64,000 bases of DNA, from positions 1 to 64,000 of the forward strand of contig LJCV01000122.1 in the NCBI GenBank assembly GCA_001298575.1. The letters run 5' to 3'. The notes under the pieces are model-generated. The model ran no database searches and had not been told where the DNA came from. It worked only from the letters and a program-made list of their open reading frames with translations. The first letter of the stretch is position 1. The number at the start of each line of letters is the position of its first letter. This DNA comes from Actinobacteria bacterium OK074. GTDB lineage: Bacteria > Actinomycetota > Actinomycetes > Streptomycetales > Streptomycetaceae. The translations under genes and the position numbers were made by a program. Below are positions 9,556 to 17,317 of the stretch, in pieces.

Positions 9556-11627
9556 ACCGTCCCCTGCTCGCCGCCCGGCTCCGGCAGTCCGGCCGCCCGC
9601 CGCAGCTGGGCCGTCTTGTCCAGACACGCCTGCCGCAGCTGGGAGTCCCGGACGTGGTCGGCCAGTTCGGCCGTCAGCGTGAGGGCCTCCGCCAACTTCG
9701 CGTACCGGCCCCGGGCATGGGCCCGCGCCGCCGCCTCCACCGCATGGGTGATCGCCCGGTCGTGGTCGCCGAGGGCCTGGTGGGCGCGGCCGAGGACGAG
9801 GTTGACCCCCGTCTGCATGGCGTTGTCCGGGGCCAGCCCCGCGAGGACCGGCTCCAGCAGGTCCACCGCGGCCCGCGCCCGGCCCGCCGCCACCTGCGCC
9901 TGGGCGACGTTGTAACTCTGTACGACGACGCCGTGCGCGTCCCCCGCGTTGGCGCCCAGGGCCCGGGTGAACAGCCCGACGGCGGCGTCGGGTTCGCCCA
10001 GGGCCAGCCACAGCAGGCCACGCGTCTCCCACACCACACCGCGCAGCCGGTCGTCCGTCACCAGGGTGAACAGCTCCTCGGCGCGGTCGAGTTCGGCACC
10101 GGCCTGCTCGAAGTCGCCCAAGTAGTAGTGCCCGCGCGCGAGTTGGTTGCGCAACCGGACCTCCGCGTCCGGCCGGGCCTCCCACTGGGCGGCGGTGATG
10201 CCCAGGCGGTGGGACTCGACGAGATCGGGGTAGTGCTTGCGATCGTGGTAGAGCGGCCACAGCGACTCGCACAGCCGCCAGACCGCGTCGTACCAGAAGT
10301 GGTCCGTGGTGTTCCCGCGGTCCATCGCCGCCCGCAACACCGCCAGCAGGTTGGACCGTTCGGCATCCAGCCAGTCCAGGGCCTGCCTGCCGTCCGTGAA
10401 CGGGCTGTCGGCCGCGGGCGGTTCGGGCTGGAGCCGGAAGCGGGCGCCGAGCGCGCGCCGGTCGGCGTGCGCGGCCCGCTCGACGTAGAAGCCGACGAGC
10501 GCGCGCAGTACGCCGGTGCGCCACTCCTCGGCGGTGTGGGCGGCAGCGTCCGCGCGGGCGTGGGCGCGCACGACGTCGTGCAGGCGGAAGCGTTGCTCGG
10601 CCACCGGGCCGTGGGCCAGGGCGAGATGGGCGTCGAGGAGGTCGTCGAGCGCCTCCTCGAACCCCTCGGCGCCCGCCGCCGTCGCCGCGGGCGCGGTGAA
10701 CGTCGTGCCGGGCAGGCAGCCGAGGATGCGGTACAACGTCCTTGTGTGCGCCGGGAATCCGGCCACCACCTGGTCGAACACCGCGGCCGCCGACCGGGTG
10801 TCGTCACCGCCGCGCCGCCTGCCGCCGTCGCCGCCGAGGTCGCGCACCACGTCCTCCAGGGTCGCACGGGGCCGTTGCAGCAGCCGGTACCCGGCCGCGC
10901 GCAGTTCGAGCGGGAACCCGCCGCACAGCCGGACGAGTTCGGCCGCGGCCTGCTCGGACGCGGTCCGCCGCCAGTGGCGCACCAGCTCGACGCCGGCCTC
11001 GTGCTCCAGCGGATCCACGGTGATCTCGACCGCGCCGTCCAGCAGCAGCGAGGGCAGCCGCTTACGGCTGAGGGCCACCAGATGGCCGCCGCCGGGCAGC
11101 AACGGCCTTACCTCCGGCGCGTGTTGGGCGTTGTCCACGACGACCAGCAGCCGCATGCCCCAGGTCAGCGACCGGAACAGCTCCGAGCGGGCCCGCTGGG
11201 TGTCCGGCATCAGGTCCTTGGCGACGCCGAGCGCGCGCAGGAAGTCGGCGAGCACGTCGCTGACGTCGACGGCTCCGTCCCGGCGGCCGTCCGCGAGATC
11301 GGCGTACAACTGCCCGTCCGGGAAGCGTTCCGCCCCCGCCGCGCCCGCCCAGTGCGCCACCAGCTGGGTCTTGCCGACCCCGCCGAGACCGCTCACGGAG
11401 ATCACCCGGGCGGAGTCCAACGCCTCGGTGAGCGCCCGCTGTTCCGGGGTCCGGTTCACGAACATGCCCTGGGCCAGCGGGAGTTGACGTGGCACGGGCC
11501 GGGGCGGAGCCGCGATGGTGAGCGACTCGATCACCTGCGCCTGTACGAGGTGGCCGTGCAGCACGGCGTCCCCCGACACGGTGTTGCGCACCAACGACCC
11601 GTCCTCCGCACCGCGTTGACCCTCCAC
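9552..11627 (-). CDS. STAND (NB-ARC-like) P-loop NTPase with C-terminal TPR-like repeats
   Basis: Predicted 691-residue signalling ATPase. A short N-terminal stretch (NTVSGDAVLHGHLVQA, 15-30) resembles the beta-rich tag often seen on Streptomyces STAND proteins. The P-loop is GLGGVGKT (80-87), Walker B is LLVVVDN (160-166, D165), and LCGGFPLELRAAG is the GxP motif of NB-ARC domains. A winged-helix-like region follows near 300-350 and TPR-like helical repeats span about 400-680. STAND proteins act as ligand-triggered oligomeric switches. Unlike SARP-type regulators, this one has no DNA-binding N-terminus, so its output is probably the GT-B protein encoded downstream with a 4-bp overlap. GTG start with GGAGGGGAG just upstream. 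Confidence 0.82.
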   Translation of the reverse strand: MEGQRGAEDGSLVRNTVSGDAVLHGHLVQAQVIESLTIAAPPRPVPRQLPLAQGMFVNRTPEQRALTEALDSARVISVSGLGGVGKTQLVAHWAGAAGAERFPDGQLYADLADGRRDGAVDVSDVLADFLRALGVAKDLMPDTQRARSELFRSLTWGMRLLVVVDNAQHAPEVRPLLPGGGHLVALSRKRLPSLLLDGAVEITVDPLEHEAGVELVRHWRRTASEQAAAELVRLCGGFPLELRAAGYRLLQRPRATLEDVVRDLGGDGGRRRGGDDTRSAAAVFDQVVAGFPAHTRTLYRILGCLPGTTFTAPAATAAGAEGFEEALDDLLDAHLALAHGPVAEQRFRLHDVVRAHARADAAAHTAEEWRTGVLRALVGFYVERAAHADRRALGARFRLQPEPPAADSPFTDGRQALDWLDAERSNLLAVLRAAMDRGNTTDHFWYDAVWRLCESLWPLYHDRKHYPDLVESHRLGITAAQWEARPDAEVRLRNQLARGHYYLGDFEQAGAELDRAEELFTLVTDDRLRGVVWETRGLLWLALGEPDAAVGLFTRALGANAGDAHGVVVQSYNVAQAQVAAGRARAAVDLLEPVLAGLAPDNAMQTGVNLVLGRAHQALGDHDRAITHAVEAAARAHARGRYAKLAEALTLTAELADHVRDSQLRQACLDKTAQLRRAAGLPEPGGEQGTV

Positions 11628-11785
11628 AGGCTCCCCTCCGCCACACGTCCCGTCCGCAACCGTCGGGTCAGCGTATGACCTGGGACGGGCGGGACAACAG
11701 GAGCACCGGGCCGGGAGTGTCGCGCGACAGGGCGCGCACCCCAGCCCGGCCAGAGCATCAGGCCGGCCATCAAGCCGTCAAGCCA

Positions 11786-13138
11786 TCAGGCCGTCACCGT
11801 CTCCCGGCTCGCCCCCTCCGCCTCCGTCCGCGCCCCCAGCAACTCCGTCGGCACCTTGTGCGTCTCGCGCGCGGTGAGCGCACCGATCACCGGCAGGACG
11901 CACAGCGCCGCCGTGAACAGGGCCACCGCGGACCAGTCGTCGCCGTCCGGGCCCGCGATCCGCGCGGCGAAGGTCACCGCGAAGCCCGCTATCGCGAAGC
12001 CGATCTGGGTGCCGATGGCCATGCCGGACAGCCGGACCCGGGTGGAGAACATCTCGCCGTAGAAGGAGGGCCACACCGCGTTGGCGGCGCTGTAGACGAT
12101 CCCGAAGGAGAAGATCGCGCCGAGCAGGATCAGCGGGTAGGAGCCGGTGGAGATCGCCCACAGGTACAGGAACATCGCCCCCGCGCTGCCGACGGCGCCG
12201 AACAGGAAGACCGGGCGGCGGCCGACGCGGTCGGACAGCGCGCCCCACAGCGGGATCGTGCCGAGGGCGACCAGGTTGGCCAGCGCGCCCGCCCACAGCA
12301 TCGGCGTGCGGCCGATGCCGACGGCGTCGCTCGTCGCGTACGCCAGCGCCCACACCGTGAAGATCGTCGACACCGAGGCGATCAGCGCGCAGGCCACCAC
12401 CCGCAGCACGTCCGCCCAGTGCTCGCGCAGCAGCACGGCCAGCGGCATCCGGGCCACGCCCGCGGTGGCGGCCTGCCGGGCGAAGGCCGGGGTCTCGGCG
12501 AGGTGGCGGCGGATGAACCAGCCCACGACGGCGACCACGACGCTCAGCCAGAACGGCACCCGCCAGCCCCACGACAGCAGTTGGTCCTCCGGCAGCGCGG
12601 CCACCCCGATGAACACGAGGGTGGCGAGCAGCTGCCCGGCCTGCGTGCCGTTCAGGGTGAAACTGGTGAAGTAGCCGCGGCGGTCCGGCGGCGCGTGCTC
12701 CAGCGTCATCGAGTTGGCGCTGGCCTGCTCACCGGCGGCGGAGATGCCCTGGAGGACGCGGCAGAGCACGAGCAGTACGGGTGCCAGGCCGCCGACCTGG
12801 GCCCGGGTGGGCAGACAGCCGATGAGGAAGGTCGACAGGCCCATCAGGACCAGCGTGAAGACCATGACCTTCTTGCGGCCGAGGCGGTCGCCGAAGTGGC
12901 CGAGGAAGAGGGCGCCGACCGGGCGGGCCGCGTAGGCGACGCCGAAGGTGGCCAGGGACAGCAGGGTCGCGTTCGCCGGGTCCGACTCGTCGAAGAAGAC
13001 CTTCGGGAAGATCAGGGCGGCGGCGCTGCCGTAGATGAAGAAGTCGTAGTACTCCAGCGCGCTGCCGATCCAGGCGGCGAGGGCGGCCTTGCGGGGCTGG
13101 CCGGGTGGGGCGGGGGGGGGGGCGGCGGCTTCGGGCAC
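11786..13138 (-). CDS. MFS metabolite:H+ symporter (MHS family), probable quinate/shikimate importer
   Basis: Predicted 450-residue 12-helix transporter of the ShiA/ProP-like MHS family. It has YYDFFIYGSAAALIFPKVFF near helix 1, GHFGDRLGRKKVMV after helix 2, and EHAPPDRRGYFTSF after helix 4. The start at 13138 (GTG) follows AAGGAG by 7 nt. It lies in the same block as a TetR regulator, a quinate/shikimate dehydrogenase and a dehydroshikimate dehydratase, so uptake of quinate or shikimate is the best inference, though other MHS substrates (dicarboxylates, aromatic acids) are possible. An 11-base G run lies within the first codons. The gene is separated from the TetR gene by 364 bp holding palindromic sequence. 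Confidence 0.85.
   Translation of the reverse strand: MPEAAAPPPAPPGQPRKAALAAWIGSALEYYDFFIYGSAAALIFPKVFFDESDPANATLLSLATFGVAYAARPVGALFLGHFGDRLGRKKVMVFTLVLMGLSTFLIGCLPTRAQVGGLAPVLLVLCRVLQGISAAGEQASANSMTLEHAPPDRRGYFTSFTLNGTQAGQLLATLVFIGVAALPEDQLLSWGWRVPFWLSVVVAVVGWFIRRHLAETPAFARQAATAGVARMPLAVLLREHWADVLRVVACALIASVSTIFTVWALAYATSDAVGIGRTPMLWAGALANLVALGTIPLWGALSDRVGRRPVFLFGAVGSAGAMFLYLWAISTGSYPLILLGAIFSFGIVYSAANAVWPSFYGEMFSTRVRLSGMAIGTQIGFAIAGFAVTFAARIAGPDGDDWSAVALFTAALCVLPVIGALTARETHKVPTELLGARTEAEGASRETVTA
13112..13122. repeat. 11-base homopolymer G tract inside the MHS transporter gene
   Basis: Eleven consecutive G on the plus strand (C on the coding strand) encode part of the Pro-rich N-terminus near codons 6-9. 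Loss or gain of one base would frameshift the transporter right after the start, so this is either a slippage switch or a sequencing-error-prone point. Confidence 0.9.
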
Positions 13139-13502
13139 GGCGTGCTCCTTCGGGGGAACTCCGGTGCAGTCGGAGCGAGCGGAGGAAGGCTGAGGAGGGA
13201 CGGCGGAACGGCAAAACGGCGGAACGGCAAAACGGATGAGCGGCAAGAGCGAGGCACGGCGGACAGCTGAGAGGAAGCGGGAAGGGGACGCCGGATCCCT
13301 GGGGTGACGGGGCGGCTGCGCCGGAACGGTTCCCCGGGTGACGGGGACACGTGCGGCTAATTAACCCACTGGATAGTTCGTAGCGGCTGGCTACGGATGT
13401 TGCGCCGACGTTTCCCGGGTGTCAAGAGGCTGCGCGGAAGGATCTTTTCGGACACGTGGACCGGAGTGATCCGAAGCCGGCTCGCGCCGCGGGGCCGGTC
13501 GG
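13139..13502. promoter_or_regulatory. 364-bp intergenic region upstream of the MHS transporter, with a 17-bp inverted repeat
   Basis: No gene is visible. CGTAGC-GGCTG-GCTACG (13379-13395) is a perfect 6-bp-arm inverted repeat. Directly left of it is GTTCGTA (13376-13382), which also occurs in the palindrome before the shikimate dehydrogenase gene. An AT-rich patch (TAATTAA, 13358-13364) could hold the -10 region of the transporter promoter. Probable binding site for the neighbouring TetR protein; not proven. Confidence 0.5.
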
Positions 13503-14168
13503 TCAGCCCGCCGTGCGGTCCGCCGTCAGATAGGCGATGACCATGTCCCCGAGCATCGTGCGGTAGTGCTCGCGCCGGCCGGTCTCGACCAGGTCGCGGC
13601 CGAACAGGGCGCCGAAGGTGTGCCGGTTGGCGACCCGGAAGAAGCAGAAGGAACTGATCATCGCGTGCAGGTCGACGGCGTCGACGTCGGCGGTGAACAG
13701 GCCGGACTCCTGCCCCGACTCCAGGATGCGGCGGATCACGTCGAGCGCGGGCGAGCCCATCTTGGCCAGCTTCGCGGAGCCGGCGATGTGCTCGGCCCCG
13801 TGGATGTTCTCGATGGTGACCAGGCGGATGAAGTCGGGGTGCCGCTCGTGGTGGTCGAAGGTCAGCTCCGCCAGCCGCCGGATGGCCGCGACCGGGTCGA
13901 GGTGCTCGACGTCCAGCCGCTGCTCGGCCTCGCGGATCACGCCGTACGACCGCTCCAGGACGGCCGTGAACAGCTGTTCCTTGCCGCCGAAGTAGTAGTA
14001 GATCATCCGCTTCGTGGTGCGGGTGCGGGCGGCGATCTCGTCCACCCGGGCCCCGTCGTACCCGGCCCGCGCGAACTCCTGCGTCGCCACGTCGAGGATC
14101 TCGGCCCGGGTGCGGGCGGCGTCGCGGATGCGGCCGTTCGGTGGTGCCGGTTCGTCGACGCTGGTCAT
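13503..14168 (-). CDS. TetR-family regulator, probable repressor of the quinate/shikimate genes
   Basis: Predicted 221-residue regulator. The N-terminal helix-turn-helix (ILDVATQEFARAGYDGARVDEIAARTRTTKRMIYYYFGGKEQL, about 24-66) has the usual TetR YYYF-x-x-K-E end. The C-terminal half is an all-helical ligand domain. The start at 14168 follows AAGGA by about 7 nt. It sits between the transporter gene (same strand) and the divergent dehydrogenase gene, the usual place for a local repressor. Candidate operators are the palindromes at 14371-14392 and 13379-13395. The effector is probably a pathway intermediate such as shikimate, quinate or protocatechuate; this is inference from position. Confidence 0.85.
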   Translation of the reverse strand: MTSVDEPAPPNGRIRDAARTRAEILDVATQEFARAGYDGARVDEIAARTRTTKRMIYYYFGGKEQLFTAVLERSYGVIREAEQRLDVEHLDPVAAIRRLAELTFDHHERHPDFIRLVTIENIHGAEHIAGSAKLAKMGSPALDVIRRILESGQESGLFTADVDAVDLHAMISSFCFFRVANRHTFGALFGRDLVETGRREHYRTMLGDMVIAYLTADRTAG

Positions 14169-14370
14169 CGGGTGTCCTTCGGGCGGTGCGGACCGGGTCC
14201 CGGCCGGACGGGTGCCCGATGCCTGGCCCCAGGAGGCCGGTGCCCGCGATTGTAGGAGTCCGAGTCTAGAAGCCCGGCGGGGGCGCGTTGCCGCGTGGGG
14301 TTTCGTGCGGCTCTCCGAGGCCGTCCGCGCGTGCGCGGGGCTTCCCCTGGGTTCCCTCGGCTGCTATGAC

Positions 14371-14392
14371 TAACGTACTGGTTCGTACATTA
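14371..14392. promoter_or_regulatory. 22-bp imperfect palindrome upstream of the quinate/shikimate dehydrogenase (candidate TetR operator)
   Basis: TAACGTAC-TGGTTC-GTACATTA has 8-bp arms with one mismatch and lies 78 bp before the GTG of the dehydrogenase gene. The rest of the 14169-14469 intergenic region shows nothing else clear. It shares GTTCGTA with the region upstream of the transporter, which supports a common regulator. Confidence 0.6.
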
Positions 14393-14469
14393 ACGTTCTC
14401 TTCCCCCGCCACGTCGATCATTCGTCTTTCGTCACGTCGTTCGACGGCAGCCGCAACAGGAGGTCCGCA

Positions 14470-15384
14470 GTGGCCCAGGACTCGTATCTCGTCGGCCTCG
14501 TCGGTTCCGGCATCGGCCCCTCGCTGAGCCCCGCCCTCCACGAGCGGGAGGCCGTCCGGCAGGGACTGCGCTACCACTACCGGCTGATCGACATCGACCG
14601 CCTGGGCGTGGGTCCGGAGGCCGTCGGCGATCTGGTGCGGGCCGCCCGGGACCTCGGCTTCGACGGGCTGAACATCACCCACCCCTGCAAGCAGCTGGTC
14701 ATCGAGCACCTCGACGCGCTCGCCCCGCAGGCCGAGGCGCTCGGCGCGGTCAACACCGTCGTGTTCGAGGACGGCCGGGCCACCGGCCACAACACGGACG
14801 TCACCGGCTTCGCCGCCTCCTTCGCCCGCGGGCTGCCGGACGCCCCGCTGGAACAGGTCGTCCAACTGGGCGCGGGCGGCGCGGGCGCGGCCGTCGCACA
14901 CGCGCTGCTGAACCTCGGCGCCGGACGCGTCACCGTCGTCGACGCGCTCCCCGACCGGGCCACGCGACTCGCCGTCGCCCTGAACCGGCACTTCGGCCCC
15001 GGCCGGGCCGCCGCGGCCACCCCCGACGCCCTCGCCGTGCTGCTGGCGGGCGCCGACGGCGTCGTACACGCCACGCCCACCGGCATGGCCGCCCACCCCG
15101 GGCTGCCCTTCCCGGCCGACCTGCTCGACCCGGCGCTGTGGGTCGCCGAGGTGGTCTACCGCCCCCTGGACACCGAACTGCTGCGCACCGCCCGCGCGCT
15201 CGGCTGCGCCACGCTCGACGGCGGCGGCATGGCCGTGTTCCAGGCGGTGGACGCGTTCCGCCTGTTCACCGGCCTCGAACCCGACAGCGCACGCATGCTC
15301 GCGGACTTCCCCGAACTGGCGGGCGCGGCGGACGCGGCAGCCGGTACGGCCGGTACGTCCGACACGGCGGGCGCGCGCGGCTGA
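14470..15384 (+). CDS. Quinate/shikimate dehydrogenase (AroE-like, NAD-type)
   Basis: Predicted 304-residue enzyme interconverting shikimate and 3-dehydroshikimate (or quinate and 3-dehydroquinate). Substrate residues are in place: S18 and S20 (GPSLSPALHE), catalytic K74 (NITHPCK) and D110 (HNTDVTGF). The Rossmann motif is GAGGAGAA (134-141). The second strand ends in Asp158 (VVDALPD) rather than the Arg/Thr pair that grips NADP phosphate in biosynthetic AroE. That favours NAD and a catabolic role, as in Corynebacterium QsuD. The GTG start follows AGGAGG by 5 nt. It precedes the dehydroshikimate dehydratase gene by 66 bp, so the two probably form an operon. Confidence 0.9.
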   Translation: MAQDSYLVGLVGSGIGPSLSPALHEREAVRQGLRYHYRLIDIDRLGVGPEAVGDLVRAARDLGFDGLNITHPCKQLVIEHLDALAPQAEALGAVNTVVFEDGRATGHNTDVTGFAASFARGLPDAPLEQVVQLGAGGAGAAVAHALLNLGAGRVTVVDALPDRATRLAVALNRHFGPGRAAAATPDALAVLLAGADGVVHATPTGMAAHPGLPFPADLLDPALWVAEVVYRPLDTELLRTARALGCATLDGGGMAVFQAVDAFRLFTGLEPDSARMLADFPELAGAADAAAGTAGTSDTAGARG

Positions 15385-15450
15385 GACCGCCCCGCCCGAA
15401 CGACGAGGCCCTGCCCGCCCGAACGACGTGGTCCCGACCGGAAACACGAG

Positions 15451-17289
15451 GTGCCGACCGTGCGTACGTCCATCGCCACCGTCTCGCTGAGCGGATCCCT
15501 GACCGAGAAGCTCACGGCCGCCGCCCGGGCCGGCTTCGACGGCGTGGAGATCTTCGAGAACGACCTGCTCGCGAGCCTCCTCACCCCCGAGGAGATCCGC
15601 GCCCGCTGCGCCGACCTCGGCCTGGGCATCGACCTCTACCAGCCGATGCGGGACATGGAGGCGGTGCCCGCCGACGAGTTCGCCCGCAACCTGCGCCGCG
15701 CCCGGCACAAGTTCGGGCTGATGAACCGGCTGGGCGCGGACACCGTCCTGGTCTGCTCCTCCGTCCACCCGCTCGCCGTGGACGACGACGCCCTCGCCAC
15801 CGACCAGCTGGGCCAACTCGCCGACCTGGCCCAGGAGTTCGGCATCAGGGTGGCGTACGAGGCGCTCGCCTGGGGGCGGCACGTGAACACCTACGACCAC
15901 GCCTGGCGCATCGTCGAGGCCGCCGCGCACCCCGCGCTCGGCACCTGCCTGGACAGCTTCCACATCCTGTCCCGGGGTTCGGAACCCAAGGACCTCAAGG
16001 GCATCGAGGACATCCCCGGCGAGAAGATCTTCTTCCTCCAGCTCGCCGACGCCCCCCTGCCGGCCATGGACGTCCTCCAGTGGAGCCGCCACTACCGCTG
16101 CTTCCCCGGCCAGGGCGGCTTCGATCTGCCGGGACTCCTCGCCCGCGTCCTGCGCGCCGGATACCGGGGGCCGCTGTCCCTGGAGGTCTTCAACGACGTC
16201 TTCCGCCAGGCCGAGGCGGGTCCCACGGCGGTGGACGCGCGCCGCTCGCTGCTCGTGCTCCAGGAGGCGGTGCGTGGGGAGGTAGCGGAGGGCGCCGACC
16301 TCGCCACGCTGCCCGCCCCGGTGGCCCCCACCGGCTTCGCCTTCGCCGAACTCGTCACGCCCGACGTCGAACCGGTCTCCGCGCTGCTAGGCGCACTCGG
16401 CTTCGCGCGCACGGCCCGGCACCGCTCGAAACCCGTCGACCTCTGGCGGCAGGGCGAGGCACGCGTGCTCGTCAACACCGGTCCGGGCGCCCGGCGCGAC
16501 GGCACCGCACTGGCCGCGGTGGGCCTGGAGTCACCGGACCGGGCCGCGGCGGCCCGCGCGGCGGAGGCCCTGCTCGCACCGGTCCTGCCGCGCCGCCGGG
16601 CCCCCGAGGACGCGCAACTGGAGGCGGTGGCCGCACCCGACGGCACGGAACTCTTCTTCTGCGCCACGGACCGCCCCCAACTGCCCAGCTGGACCGAGGA
16701 CTTCGAGCCGACCGGACTCCACTGGACCCCTGCGGCGGGCGGTGTCACCCGCATCGACCACCTCGCCCTCACCCAGCCCTGGCACCAGTTCGACGAGGCG
16801 GCCCTCTTCCACCGCGGCGTGCTCGGCCTGCACGCCCAGGAGAGCGTCGACGTCGCCGACCCCTACGGACTGCACCGCAGCCGGGCGGTGGCGAGCGCCG
16901 ACGGCGGCGTCCGCATCGCCCTGAGCGTGGGACCCGCCCCCGGCGGTGACGCGGGACGCGTCCAGCACATCGCGTTCGCCACGGACGACGTCGTGGCGGC
17001 GGCGAGACGCTTCCGCGCGGGCGGGGGACGGCTGTTGCGGGTGCCGTCCAACTACTACGACGACCTTGCCGCGCGCTTCACGTTCGCGGCGGGCGAGTTG
17101 GAGACGTACCGGGAGCTGGGGGTCTTCTACGACCGGGACTCCGGCGGGGAGTTCCGCCACGTCTACACGGAGACCGTGGGGCGGGTGTTCTTCGAACTGG
17201 TGCAACGGGACGGGGACTACCGGGGGTTCGGCGCCGTGAACGCGCCGGTTCGGCTCGCCGCTCAGCGGGGCACGTCGACCGTGCGGTAG
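15451..17289 (+). CDS. qsuB: 3-dehydroshikimate dehydratase (QsuB/QuiC1-type) fused to an HPPD-like VOC domain
   Basis: Predicted 612-residue fusion. Residues 1-270 are a TIM-barrel sugar-isomerase-like domain that dehydrates 3-dehydroshikimate to protocatechuate. Metal ligands E137, D168, Q197 and E245 lie in YEALAWGRH, TCLDSFH, FLQLAD and LSLEVFND, matching the four ligands of Pseudomonas QuiC1. Residues about 290-612 are a hydroxyphenylpyruvate-dioxygenase-like VOC region that still holds the iron triad pattern (RIDHLAL, VQHIAF, FFELVQR). In studied QuiC1 enzymes the second half has no proven dioxygenase activity. With the dehydrogenase it would carry quinate/shikimate to protocatechuate; no ring-cleavage genes lie in the window. 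The GTG start has only a weak ribosome site. Confidence 0.9.
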   Translation: MPTVRTSIATVSLSGSLTEKLTAAARAGFDGVEIFENDLLASLLTPEEIRARCADLGLGIDLYQPMRDMEAVPADEFARNLRRARHKFGLMNRLGADTVLVCSSVHPLAVDDDALATDQLGQLADLAQEFGIRVAYEALAWGRHVNTYDHAWRIVEAAAHPALGTCLDSFHILSRGSEPKDLKGIEDIPGEKIFFLQLADAPLPAMDVLQWSRHYRCFPGQGGFDLPGLLARVLRAGYRGPLSLEVFNDVFRQAEAGPTAVDARRSLLVLQEAVRGEVAEGADLATLPAPVAPTGFAFAELVTPDVEPVSALLGALGFARTARHRSKPVDLWRQGEARVLVNTGPGARRDGTALAAVGLESPDRAAAARAAEALLAPVLPRRRAPEDAQLEAVAAPDGTELFFCATDRPQLPSWTEDFEPTGLHWTPAAGGVTRIDHLALTQPWHQFDEAALFHRGVLGLHAQESVDVADPYGLHRSRAVASADGGVRIALSVGPAPGGDAGRVQHIAFATDDVVAAARRFRAGGGRLLRVPSNYYDDLAARFTFAAGELETYRELGVFYDRDSGGEFRHVYTETVGRVFFELVQRDGDYRGFGAVNAPVRLAAQRGTSTVR

Positions 17290-17317
17290 CCGGCGGCTCG
17301 TTGCCCGGCGTGCGGTG

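Noticed and set aside
11628..11785. Short repeats (CATCAGGCCG/CATCAAGCCG) before the STAND gene, considered as a regulatory array or CRISPR-like repeat
   Set aside because: Only two or three imperfect copies without regular spacers; the region is 158 bp and shows no further structure.
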